This document shows, in pieces, positions 37,766 to 50,700 of a stretch of 64,000 bases of DNA (positions within the stretch are counted from its first letter, which is position 1; every line of letters starts with the position of its first letter). A model generated the notes under the pieces. The model saw only the letters and a list, made by a program, of their open reading frames with translations, did no database searches and was not told the origin of the DNA. The position numbers and the translations under genes were made by a program. Source of the DNA: Calendula officinalis. Its lineage: Eukaryota; Streptophyta; Magnoliopsida; Asterales; Asteraceae. The DNA lies in contig OY970828.1 in assembly GCA_963853835.1 (NCBI GenBank), positions 18,214,977 through 18,278,976 of the forward strand. Direction: 5' to 3'.

Positions 37766-39928
37766 TTGTGTGACAAAAGGTGTTATACTAAAACATTCAT
37801 AACTTTCAGCTCGGGTGTCCGTTTCACGCCCTCGAGTAACCAAAATAGGTGGTTCGTTCGTCACTGCCAAGAACAAGTTCGGCACGAACTCTTCACTGTT
37901 CCCGGCCCGAACTTCATTTTCGGCCCGAACTTCAACCTCGGCCCGAACTCCGACCTCGGCCTGAACTTCAACCTCGGCCCGAACATCATCCTCAGCCCGA
38001 ACACCGAACTTCGGCCTGAACACCACTTCGGCCCGACACCACTTCGGCCCGAACATCCCACTTCGGCCCGAACACCACTTCGGCCCGAACATCCCTCTTC
38101 GGCCCGAACTCTTCAATATCCAAGATTGTGTGACAAAAGGTGCTATACTAAAACATTCATAACTTTCAGCTCGGGTGTCCGTTTCACGCCCTCGAGTAAC
38201 CAAAAGAGCTGGTTCATTCGTCACTGCCAAGATCAAGTTCGGCCCGAACTCTTCACTGTTCCCGGCCCAAACTTCAATTTCGGCCCGAATTTCAACCTCG
38301 GCCCGAACTTCAACCTCGGCCCGAACTCCGACCTCGGCCCGAACTCCAACCTCGGCCCGAACATCATTCTCGGCCCGAACACCGAACTTCGGCCCGAACA
38401 CCACTTCGGCCTGAACACCACGTCGGCCCGAGCATCCCACTTCGGCCCGAACACCACTTCGGCCCGAACATCCCTCTTCGGCCCGAACTCTTCAATATCC
38501 AAGATTGTGTGACAAAAGGTGCTATACTAAAACATTCATAATTTTCAGCTCGGGTGTCCGTTTCACGCCCACGAGTAACCAAAATAGCTGGTTCGTTCGT
38601 CACTGCCAAGAACAAGTTCGGCCCGAACTCTTCACTGTTCCCGGCCCGAACTTCATTTTCGGCCCGAACTTCAACCTCGACCCGAACTCAACCTCGGCCC
38701 GAACATCATCCTCGGCCCGAACACCGAACTTCGGCCCGAACACCACTTCGGCCCGAACACCACTTCGGCCCGAACATCCCACTTCGGCCCGAACACCACT
38801 TCGGCCCGAACATCCCTCTTCGGCCCGAACTCTTCAATATCCAAGATTGTGTGACAAAAGGTGTTATACTAAAACATTCATAACTTTCAGCTCGGGTGTC
38901 CGTTTCACGCCCTCGAGTAACCAAAATAGGTGGTTCGTTCGTCACTGCCAAGAACAAGTTCGGCACGAACTCTTCACTGTTCCCGGCCCGAACTTCATTT
39001 TCGGCCCGAACTTCAACCTCGGCCCGAACTCCGACCTCGGCCTGAACTTCAACCTCGGCCCGAACATCATCCTCAGCCCGAACACCGAACTTCGGCCTGA
39101 ACACCACTTCGGCCCGACACCACTTCGGCCCGAACATCCCACTTCGGCCCGAACACCACTTCGGCCCGAACATCCCTCTTCGGCCCGAACTCTTCAATAT
39201 CCAAGATTGTGTGACAAAAGGTGCTATACTAAAACATTCATAACTTTCAGCTCGGGTGTCCGTTTCACGCCCTCGAGTAACCAAAAGAGCTGGTTCATTC
39301 GTCACTGCCAAGATCAAGTTCGGCCCGAACTCTTCACTGTTCCCGGCCCAAACTTCAATTTCGGCCCGAATTTCAACCTCGGCCCGAACTTCAACCTCGG
39401 CCCGAACTCCGACCTCGGCCCGAACTCCAACCTCGGCCCGAACATCATTCTCGGCCCGAACACCGAACTTCGGCCCGAACACCACTTCGGCCCGAACACC
39501 ACGTCGGCCCGAGCATCCCACTTCGGCCCGAACACCACTTCGGCCCGAACATCCCTCTTCGGCCCGAACTCTTCAATATCCAAGATTGTGTGACAAAAGG
39601 TGCTATACTAAAACATTCATAATTTTCAGCTCGGGTGTCCGTTTCACGCCCACGAGTAACCAAAATAGCTGGTTCGTTCGTCACTGCCAAGAACAAGTTC
39701 GGCCCGAACTCTTCACTGTTCCCGGCCCGAACTTCATTTTCGGCCCGAACTTCAACCTCGACCCGAACTTCAACCTCGGCCCGAACATCATCCTCGGCCC
39801 GAACACCGAACTTCGGCCCGAACACCACTTCGGCCCGAACACCACTTCGGCCCGAACATCCCACTTCGGCCCGAACACCACTTCGGCCCGAACATCCCTC
39901 TTCGGCCCGAACTCTTCAATATCCAAGA
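37766..39928 (+). repeat. 1081-bp trimer, two tandem copies
   Basis: Anchors 37766, 38126 and 38505 form a three-monomer unit that repeats at 38847, 39207 and 39586 with an offset of 1081 bp. The first two cores carry the ccctcgagtaacc variant (XhoI site CTCGAG). The third is of the aattttcagc type. The copies are almost identical. I noted ggcctgaac at 38408 against ggcccgaac at 39489, and a one-base deletion at about 38699 (gaactcaacc against gaacttcaacc). Confidence 0.85.
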
Positions 39929-42900
39929 TTGTGTGACAAAAGGTGCTATACTAAAACATTCATAACTTTCAGCTCGGGTGTCCGTTTCACGCCCTCGAGT
40001 AACCAAAATAGGTGGTTCGTTCGTCACTGCCAAGAACAAGTTCGGCCCGAACTCTTCACTGTTCCCGGCCCGAACTTCATTTTCGGCCCGAACTTCAACC
40101 TCGGCCCGAACTCCGACCTCGGCCTGAACTTCAACCTCGGCCCGAACATCATTCTCGGCCCGAACACCACTTCGGCCCGAACACCACTTCGGACCGAACA
40201 TCCCACTTCGGCCCGAACACCACTTCGGCCCGAACATCCCTCTTCGGCCCGAACTCTTCAATATCCAAGATTGTGTGACGAAAGGTGCTATACTAAAACA
40301 TTCGTAATTTTCAGCTCGGGTGTCCGTTTCACGCCCACGAGTAACCAAAATAGCTGGTTCGTTCGTCACTGACAAGAACAAGTTCATCCCGAACTCTTCA
40401 CTGTTCCCGGCCCGAACTTCATTTTCGGCCCGAACTTCAACCTCGGCCCGAACTCCGACCTCGGCCCGAACTTCAACCTCGGCCCAAACATCATCCTCGG
40501 CCCGAACACCGAACTTCGGCCCGAACACCACTTCGGCCCGACACCAGTTCGGCCCGAACATCCCACTTCGGCCCGAACACCACTTCGGCCCGAACATCCC
40601 TCTTCGGCCCGAACTCTTCAATATCCAAGATTGTGTGACAAAAGGTGCTATACTAAAACATTCATAACTTTCAGCTCGGGTGTCCGTTTCACGCCCTCGA
40701 GTAACCAAAATAGCTGGTTCCTTCGTCACTGCCAAGATCAAGTTCGGCCCGAACTCTTCACTGTTCCCGGCCCAAACTTCAATTTCGGCCCGAATTTCAA
40801 CCTCGGCCCGAACTTCAACCTCGGCCCGAACTCCGACCTCGGCCCGAACTCCAACCTCGGCCCGAACATCATTCTCGGCCCGAACACCGAACTTCGGCCC
40901 GAACACCACTTCGGCCCGAACACCACGTCGGCCCGAGCATCCCACTTCGGCCCGAACACCACTTCGGCCCGAACATCCCTCTTCGGCCCGAACTCTTCAA
41001 TATCCAAGATTGTGTGACAAAAGGTGCTATACTAAAACATTCATAATTTTCAGCTCGGGTGTCCGTTTCACGCCCACGAGTAACCAAAATAGCTGGTTCG
41101 TTCGTCACTGCCAAGAACAAGTTCGGCCCGAACTCTTCACTGTTCCCGGCCCGAACTTCATTTTCGGCCCGAACTTCAACCTCGGCCCGAACTTCAACCT
41201 CGGCCCGAACATCATCCTCGGCCCGAACACCGAACTTCGGCCCGAACACCACTTCGGCCCGAACACCACTTCGGCCCGAACATCCCACTTCGGCCCGAAC
41301 ACCACTTCGGCCCGAACATCCCTCTTCGGCCCGAACTCTTCAATATCCAAGATTGTGTGACAAAAGGTGCTATAATAAAACATTCATAACTTTCAGCTCG
41401 GGTGTCCGTTTCACGCCCTCGAGTAACCAAAATAGGTGGTTCGTTCGTCACTGCCAAGAACAAGTTCGGCCCGAACTCTTCACTTTTCCCGGCCCGAACT
41501 TCATTTTCGGCCCGAACTTCAACCTCGGCCCGAACTCCGACCTCGGCCTGAACTTCAACCTCGGCCCGAACATCATTCTCGGCCCGAACACCGAACTTCG
41601 GCCCGAACACCACTTCGGCCCGAACACCACTTCGGACCGAACATCCCACTTCGGCCCGAACACCACTTCGGCCCGAACATCCCTCTTCGGCCCGAACTCT
41701 TCAATATCCAAGATTGTGTGACGAAAGGTGCTATACTAAAACATTCGTAATTTTCAGCTCGGGTGTCCGTTTCACGCCCACGGGTAACCAAAATAGCTGG
41801 TTCGTTCGTCACTGACAAGAACAAGTTCATCCCGAACTCTTCACTGTTCCCGGCCCGAACTTCATTTTCGGCCCGAACTTCAACCTCGGCCCGAACTCCG
41901 ACCTCGGCCCGAACTTCAACCTCGGCCCGAACATCATCCTCGGCCCGAACACCGAACTTCGGCCCGAACACCACTTCGGCCCGACACCACTTCGGCCCGA
42001 ACATCCCACTTCGGCCCGAACACCACTTCGGCCCGAACATCCCTCTTCGGCCCGAACTCTTCAATATCCAAGATTGTGTGACAAAAGGTGCTATACTAAA
42101 ACATTCATAACTTTCAGCTCGGGTGTCCGTTTCACGCCCTCGAGTAACCAAAATAGCTGGTTCATTCGTCACTGCCAAGATCAAGTTCGGCCCGAACTCT
42201 TCACTGTTCCCGGCCCAAACTTCATTTTCGGCCCGAACTTCAACCTCGGCCCGAACTTAAACCTCGGCCCGAACTCCGACCTCGGCCCGAACTCCAACCT
42301 CGGCCCGAACATCATTCTCGGCCCGAACACCGAACTTCGGCCCGAACACCACTTCGGCCCGAACACCACGTCGGCCCGAGCATCCCACTTCGGCCCGAAC
42401 ACCACTTCGGCCCGAACATCCCTCTTCGGCCCGAACTCTTCAATATCCAAGATTGTGTGACAAAAGGTGCTATACTAAAACATTCATAATTTTCAGCTCG
42501 GGTGTCCGTTTCACGCCCACGAGTAACCAAAATAGCTGGTTCGTTCGTCACTGCCAAGAACAAGTTCGGCCCGAACACTTCACTGTTCCCGGCCCGAACT
42601 TCATTTTCGGCCCGAACTTCAACCTCGGCCTGAACTCCGACCTCGGCCCGAACTTCAACCTCGGCCCGAACATCATCCTCGGCCCGAACACCGAACTTCG
42701 GCCCGAACACCACTTCGGCCCGAACACCACTTCGGCCCGAACATCCCACTTCGGCCCGAACACCACTTCGGCCCGAACATCCCTCTTCGGCCCGAACTCT
42801 TCAATATCCAAGATTGTGTGACAAAAGGTGCTATACTAAAACATTCATAACTTTCAGCTTGGGTGTCCGTTTCACGCCCTCGAGTAACCAAAATAGGTGG

Positions 42901-43174
42901 TTCGTTCGTCACTGCCAAGAACAAGTTCGGCCCGAACTCTTCACTGTTCCCGGCTCGAACTTCATTTTCGGCCCGAACTTCAACCTCGGCCCGAACTCCG
43001 ACCTCGGCCCGAACTTCCACCTCGGCCCGAACATCATCCTCGGTCCGAACACCGAACTTCGGCCCGAACACCACTTCGGCTCGAACACCACTTCGGCCCG
43101 AACATCCCACTTCGGCCCGAACACCACTTCGGCCCGAACATCCCTCTTCGGCCCGAACTCTTCAATATCCAAGA
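39929..43174 (+). repeat. ~1.43-kb four-monomer higher-order repeat
   Basis: Anchors: 39929, 40271, 40631, 41010, then 41353, 41714, 42074, 42453, then 42814. Members repeat in order with offsets of 1424-1443 bp. The order is a ctcgag core with ggtggttcg, then a cattcgtaatttt core with tgacaagaacaagttcatcc, then a ctcgag core with aagatcaag, then an ordinary aattttcagc core. It looks like the preceding trimer with one monomer added. Confidence 0.82.
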
Positions 43175-46100
43175 TTGTGTGACAAAAGGTGCTATACTAA
43201 AACATTCATAACTTTCAGCTCGGGTGTCCGTTTCACGCCCTCGAGTAACCAAAATAGGTGGTTCGTTCGTCACTGCCAAGATCAAGTTCGGCCCGAACTC
43301 TTCACTGTTCCCGGCCCGAACTTCATTTTCGGCCCGAACTTCAACCTCGGCCCGAACTTCAACCTCGGCCCGAACTTCAACCTCGGCCCGAACTCCGACC
43401 TCGGCCCGAACTCCAACCTCGGCCCGAACATCATTCTCGGCCCGAACACCGAACTTCGGCCTGAACACCACTTCGGCCCGAACATCCCACTTCGGCCCGA
43501 ACACCACTTCGGCCCGAACATCCCACTTCGGCCCGAACTCTTCAATATCCAAGATTGTGTGACAAAAGGTGCTATACTAAAACATTCATAATTTTCAGCT
43601 CGGGTGTCCGTTTCACGCCCACGAGTAACCAAAATAGCTGGTTCGTTCGTCACTGCCAAGAACAAGTTCGGCCCGAACTCTTCACTGTTCCCGGCCCGAA
43701 CTTCAACCTCGGCCCGAACTTCGACCTCGGCCTGAACTTCAAACTCGGCCCGATCATTATCCTCGGCCCGAACACCGAACTTCGGCCCGAACACCACTTC
43801 GGCCCGAACACCACTTCGGACCGAACATCCCACTTCGGACCGAACACCACTTCGGCCCGAACATCCCTCTTCGGCCCGAACTCTTCAATATCCAAGATTG
43901 TGTGACAAAAGGTGCTATACTAAAACATTCATAACTTTCAGCGCGGGTGTCCGTTTCATGCCCACGAGTAACCAAAATAGCTGGTTCATTCGTCACTGCG
44001 AAGAACAAGTTCGGCCCGAACTCTTCACTGTTCCCGGCCCGAACTTCATTTTCGGCCCGAACTTCAACCTCGGCCCGAACTTCAACCTCGGCCCGAACTC
44101 CGACCTCGGCCCGAACTTCAACCTCGGCCCGAACATCATCCACGGCCCGAACACCGAACTTCGGCCCGAACACCACTTCGGCCCGAACATCCCTCTTCGG
44201 CCCGAACTCTTCAATATCCAAGATTGTGTGACGAAAGGTGCTATACTAAAACACTCATAATTTTCAGCTCGGGTGTCCGTTTCACGCCCACGAGTAACCA
44301 AAATAGCTGGTTCGTTCGTCACTGCCAAGAACAAGTTCGGCCCGAACTCTTCACTGTTCCCGGCCCGAACTTCATTTTCGGCCCGAACTTCAACGTCGGC
44401 CTGAACTCCGACCTCGGCCCGAACTTCAACCTCGGCCCGAACATCATCCTCGGCCCGAACACCGAACTTCGGCCCGAACACCACTTCGGCCCGAACACCA
44501 CTTCGGCCCGAACATCCCACTTCGGCCCGAACACCACTTCGGCCCGAACATCCCTCTTCGGCCCGAACTCTTCAATATCCAAGATTGTGTGACAAAAGGT
44601 GCTATACTAAAACATTCATAACTTTCAGCTCGGGTGTCCGTTTCACGCCCTCGAGTAACCAAAATAGGTGGTTCGTTCGTCACTGCCAAGAACAAGTTCG
44701 GCCCGAACTCTTCACTGTTCCCGGCCCGAACTTCATTTTCGGCCCGAACTTCAACCTCGGCCCGAACTTCAACCTCGGCCCGAACTCCGACCTCGGCCCG
44801 AACTTCAACCTCGGCTCGAACATCATCCTCGGCCTGAACACCGAACTTCGGCCCGAACACCACTTCGGCCCGAACACCCCACTTCGGCCCGAACACCACT
44901 TCGGCCCGAACATCCCTCTTCGGCCCGAACTCTTCGATATCCAAGATTGTGTGACAAAAGGTGCTATACTAAAACATTCATAATTTTCAGCTCGGGTGTC
45001 CGTTTCACACCCACGAGTAACCAAAATAGCTGGTTCGTTCGTCACTGCCAAGAACAAGTTCGGCCCGAACTCTTCACTGTTCCCGGCTCGAACTTCATTT
45101 TCGGCCCGAACTTCAACCTCGGCCCGAACTCCGACCTCGGCCCGAACTTCCACCTCGGCCCGAACATCATCCTCGGCCCGAACACCGAACTTCGGCCCGA
45201 ACACCACTTCGGCTCGAACACCACTTCGGCCCGAACATCCCACTTCGGCCCGAACACCACTTCGGCCCGAACATCCCTCTTCGGCCCGAACTCTTCAATA
45301 TCCAAGATTGTGTGACAAAAGGTGCTATACTAAAACATTCATAACTTTCAGCTCGGGTGTCCGTTTCACGCCCTCGAGTAACCAAAATAGGTGGTTCGTT
45401 CGTCACTGCCAAGATCAAGTTCGGCCCGAACTCTTCACTGTTCCCGGCCCGAACTTCATTTTCGGCCCGAGCTTCAACCTCGGCCCGAACTTCAACCTCG
45501 GCCCGAACTTCAACCTCAGCCCGAACTCCGACATCGGCCCGAACTCCAACCTCGGCCCGAACATCATTCTCGGCCGGAACACCGAACTTCGGCCTGAACA
45601 CCACTTCGGCCCGAACACCACTTCGGCCCGAACATCCCACTTCGGCCCGAACACCACTTCGGCCCGAACATCCCTCTTCGGCCCGAACTCTTCAATATCC
45701 AAGATTGTGTGACAAAAGGTGCTATACTAAAACATTCATAATATTCAGCTCGGGTGTCCGTTTCACGCCCACGAGTAACCAAAATAGCTGGTTCGTTCGT
45801 CACTGCCAAGAACAAGTTCGGCCCGAACCCTTCATTGTTCCCGGCCCGAACTTCAACCTCGGCCCGAACTTCGACCTCGGCCTGAACTTCAAACTCGGCC
45901 CGAACATCATCCTCGGCCCGAACACCGAACTTCGGCCCGAACACCACTTCGGCCCGAACACCACTTCGGACCGAACATCCCACTTCGGCCCGAACACCAC
46001 TTCGGCCCGAACATCCCTCTTCGGTCCGAACTCTTCAATATCCAAGATTGTGTGACGAAAGGTGCTATACTAAAACATTCATAACTTTCAGCGCGGGTGT

Positions 46101-47763
46101 CCGTTTCATGCCCACGAGTAACCAAAATAGCTGGTTCATTCGTCACTGCGAAGAACAAGTTCGGCCCGAACTCTTCACTGTTCCCGGCCCGAACTTCATT
46201 TTCGGCCCGAACTTCAACCTCGGCCCGAACTTCAACCTCGGCCCGAACTCCGACCTCGGCCCGAACTTCAACCTCGGCCCGAACATCATCCACGGCCCGA
46301 ACACCGAACTTCGGCCCGAACACCACTTCGGCCCGAACATCCCTCTTCGGCCCGAACTCTTCAATATCCAAGATTGTGTGACGAAAGGTGCTATACTAAA
46401 ACATTCATAATTTTCAGCTCGGGTGTCCGTTTCACGCCCACGAGTAACCAAAATAGCTGGTTCGTTCGTCACTGACAAGAACAAGTTCGGCCCGAACTCT
46501 TCACTGTTCCCGGCCCGAACTTCATTTTCGGCCCGAACTTCAACCTCGGCCCGAACTCCGACCTCGGCCCGAACTTCAACCTCGGCCCGAACATCATCCT
46601 CGGCCCGAACACCGAACTTCAGCCCGAACACCACTTCGGCCCGACACCACTTCGGCCCGAACATCCCACTTCGGCCCGAACACCACTTCGGCCCGAACAT
46701 CCCTCTTCGGCCCGAACTCTTCAATATCCAAGATTGTGTGACAAAAGGTGCTATACTAAAACATTCATAACTTTCAGCTCGGGTGTCCGTTTCACGCCCT
46801 CGAGTAACCAAAATAGATGGTTCATTCGTCACTGCCAAGATCAAGTTCGGCCCGAACTCTTCACTGTTCCCGGCCCAAACTTCGTTTTCGGCCCGAACTT
46901 CAACCTCGGCCCGAACTTCAACCTCGGCCCGAACTTCAACCTCGGCCCGAACTCCGACCTCGGCCCGAACTCCAACCTCGGCCCGAACATCATTCTCGGT
47001 CCGAACACCGAACTTCGGCCCGAACACCACTTCGGCCCGAACACCACGTCGGCCCGAACATCCCACTTCGGCCCGAACACCACTTCGGCCCGAACATCCC
47101 TCTTCGGCCCGAACTCTTCAATATCCAAGATTGTGTGACAAAAGGTGCTATACTAAAACATTCATAATATTCAGCTCGGGTGTCCGTTTCACGCCCACGA
47201 GTAACCAAAATAGCTGGTTCGTTCGTCACTGCCAAGAACAAGTTCGGCCCGAACTCTTCACTGTTCCCGGCCCGAACTTCATTTTCGGCCCGAACTTCAA
47301 CCTCGGCCTGAACTCCGACCTCGGCCCGAACTTCAACCTCGGCCCGAACATCATCCTCGGCCCGAACACCGAACTTCGGCCCGAACACCACTTCGGCCCG
47401 AACATCCCACTTCGGCCCGAACACCACTTCGGCCCGAACATCCCTCTTCGGCCCGAACTCTTCAATATCCAAGATTGTGTGACAAAAGGTGCTATACTAA
47501 AACATTCATAACTTTCAGCTCGGGTGTCCGTTTCACGCCCTCAAGTAACCAAAATAGGTGGTTCGTTCGTCACTGCCAAGATCAAGTTCGGCCCGAAGTC
47601 TTCACTGTTCCCGGCCCGAAATTCATTTTCGGCCCGAACTTCAACCTCGGCCCGAACTTCAACCTCAGCCCGAACTTCAACCTCGGCCCGAACTCCGACC
47701 TCGGCCCGAACTCCAACCTCTGCCCGAACATCATTCTCGGCCCGAACACCGAACTTCGGCCTG
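43175..47763 (+). repeat. Satellite segment with ~2.14-kb period
   Basis: Anchors: 43175, 43555, 43898, 44224, 44585, 44947, 45308, 45705, 46048, 46374, 46734, 47131 and 47475. About 42.94-44.3 kb matches 45.07-46.45 kb at offsets of 2133 then 2150 bp. Shared private markers are ggctcgaacttc with cttccacctc, and cagcgcgggtg at 43941 and 46091. The 396-398 bp monomers at 45308, 46734 and 47475 carry an extra aacttcaacctc subrepeat. The last monomer is chimeric: its core is of the ctcgag-family type (here ctcaag) but the end of its block belongs to the next copy of the 25-kb unit. Confidence 0.78.
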
Positions 47764-50700
47764 AACACCACTTCGGCCCGAACACCACTTCGGCCCGAAC
47801 ATCCGACTTCGGCCCGAACACCACTTCGGCCCGAACATCCCTCTTCGGCCCGAATTCTTCAATATCCAAGATTGTGTGACAAAAGGTGCTATACTAAAAC
47901 ATTCATAAATGTCAGCTCGGGTGTCCGTTTTACACCCACAAGTAACCAAAATAGCTGGTTCGTTCGTAACTGCCATGATCAAGTTCGGCCCGAACTCTTC
48001 ACTGTTCCCGGCCCGAACTTCATTTTCGGCCCGAACTTCAACCTCGGCCCGAACTTCAACCTCGGCCCGAACTCCGACCTCGGCCCGAACTCCGACCTCG
48101 GCCCGAACTCCGACCTCGGTCCGAACATCATTCTCGGCCCGAACACCGAACTTCGGCCCGAACACCACTTCGGCCCGAACATCCCTCTTCGGCCCTAACT
48201 CTTCAATATCCAAGATTGTGTGACAAAAGGTGCTATACTAAAACATTCATAACTTTCAGCTCGGGTGTCCGTTTCACGCCCACGAGTAACCAAAATAGCT
48301 GGTTCGTTCGTCACTGCCAAGAACAAGTTCGGCCCGAATTCTTCACTGTTCCCGGCCCGAACTTCATTTTCGGCCCGAACTTCATTTTCGGCCCGAACTT
48401 CAACCTCGGCCCGAACTTCAACCTCGGCCCGAACTCCGACCTCGGCCCGAACTTCAACCACGGCCCGAACATCATCCTCGGCCCGAACACCGAACTTCGG
48501 CCTGAACACCACTTCGGCCCGAACATCCCACTTCGGCCCGAACACCACTTCGGCCCGAACATCCCTCTTCGGCCCGAACTCTTCAATATCCAAGATTGTG
48601 TGACAAAAGGTGCTATACTAAAACATTCAAAACTTTTAGCTCGGTTGTCCGTTTCACGCCCACGAGTAACCAAAATAGCTGGTTCGTTCGTCACTGCCAA
48701 GAACAAGTTCGGCCCGAACTCTTCACTGTTCCCGGCCCGAACTTCATTTTCGGCCCGAACTTCAACCTCGGCCCCAACTTCAACCTCGGCCCGAACTCCG
48801 ACCTCGGCCCGAACTTCACCCTCGGCCCGAACATCATCCTCGGCCCGAACACCGAACTTCGGCCTGAACACCACTACGGCCTGAACACCACTTCGGCCCG
48901 AACATCCCACTTCGGCCCGAACACCACTTCGGCCCGAACATCCCTCTTCGGCCCGAACTCTTCAATATCCAAGATTGTGTGACAAAATGTGCTATACTAA
49001 AACATTCATAACTCTCAGCTCGGGTGTCCGTTTCACGCCCACGAGTAACCAAAATAGCTGGTTCGTTCGTCACTGCCAAGAACAAGTTCGGCCCGAACTC
49101 TTCACTGTTCCCGGCCCGAACTTCATTTTCGGCCTGAACTTCAACCTCGGCCCGAACTTCAACCTCGGCCCGAACTCCGACCTCGGCCCGAACTTCAACC
49201 TCGGCCCGAACATCATCCTCGGCTCGAACACCGAACTTCGGCCCGAACACCACTTCAGCCCGAACACCACTTCGGCCCGAACATCCCACTTCGGCCCGAA
49301 CACCACTTCGGCCCGAACATCCCTCTTCGGCTCGAACTCTTCAATATCCAAGATTGTGTGACAAAAGGTGCTATACTAAAACATTCATAATTTTCAGCTC
49401 GGGTGTCCGTTTCACGCCCACGAGTAACCAAAATAGCTGGTTCGTTCGTCACTGCCAAGAACAAGTTCGGCCCGAACTCTTCACTGTTCCCGGCCCGAAC
49501 TTCAACCTCGGCCCGAACTCCGACCTCGGCCCGAACTTCAACCTCGGCCCAAACATCATCCTCGGCCCGAACATCATCCTCGGCCCCAACACCGAACTTC
49601 GGCCCGAACACCACTTCGGCCCGAACACCACTTCGGCCCGAACATCCGACTTCGGCCCGAACACCACTTCGGCCAGAACATCCCTCTTCGGCCCGAATTC
49701 TTCAATATCCAAGATTGTGTGACAAAAGGTGCTATACTAAAACATTCATAACTTTCAGCTCGGGTGTCCGTTTTACACCCACGAGTAACCAAAATAGCTG
49801 GTTCGTTCGTCACTGCCATGATCAAGTTCGGCCCGAACTCTTCACTGTTCCCGGCCCGAACTTCATTTTCGGCCCGAACTTCAACCTCGGCCCGAACTTC
49901 AACCTCGACCCGAACTCCGACCTTGGCCCGAACTCCGACCTCGGCCCGAACTCCGACCTCGGCCCGAACATCATTCTCGGCCCGAACACCGAACTTCGGC
50001 CCGAACACCACTTCGGCCCGAACACCACTTCGGCCCGAACATCCCTCTTCGGCCCTAACTCTTCAATATCCAAGATTGTGTGACAAAAGGTGCTATACTA
50101 AAACATTCATAACTTTCAGCTCGGGTGTCCGTTTCACGCCCACGAGTAACCAAAATAGCTGGTTCGTTCGTCACTGCCAAGAACAAGTTCGACCCGAACT
50201 CTTCACTGTTCCCGGCCCGAACTTCATTTTCGGCCCGAACTTCAACCTCGGCCCGAACTTCAACCTCGGCCCGAACTCCGACCTCGGCCCGAACTTCAAC
50301 CACGGCCCGAACATCATCCTCGGCCCGAACACCGAACTTCGGCCCGAACACCACTTCGGCCCGAACACCACTTCGGCCCGAACATCCCACTTCGGCCCGA
50401 ACACCACTTCGGCCCGAACATCCCTCTTCGGCCCGAACTCTTCAATATCCCAGATTGTGTGACAAAAGGTGCTATACTAAAACATTCATAACTTTTAGCT
50501 CGGGTGTCCGTTTCACGCCCACGAGTAACCAAAATAGCTGGTTCGTTCGTCACTGCCCAGAACAAGTTCGGCCCGAATTCTTCACTGTTCCCGGCCCGAA
50601 CTTCATTTTCGGCCCGAACTTCAACCTCGGCCCCAACTTCAACCTCGGCCCGAACTCCGACCTCGGCCCGAACTTCAACCTCGGCCCGAACATCATCCTC

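Larger units (their letters stand above)
22194..47763 (+). repeat. ~25.5-kb tandem duplication, copy 1
   Basis: This segment restarts at about 47764. Anchors to 37.4 kb: 22303, 22869, 23249, 23628, 24007, 24368, 24729, 25108, 25487, 25866, 26245, 26606, 26949, 27311, 27655, 27998, 28377, 28721, 29046, 29425, 29802, 30147, 30490, 30851, 31213, 31556, 31859, 32204, 32548, 32909, 33270, 33596, 33939, 34243, 34604, 34911, 35290, 35652, 35995, 36357, 36700, 37061 and 37423. Offsets to copy 2 are 25569 bp at the start, 25347 from 22869, 25329 after about 27.9 kb, and 25312 near 37.8 kb. They change by 222, 18 and 17 bp, i.e. whole blocks or subrepeats. Confidence 0.86.
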
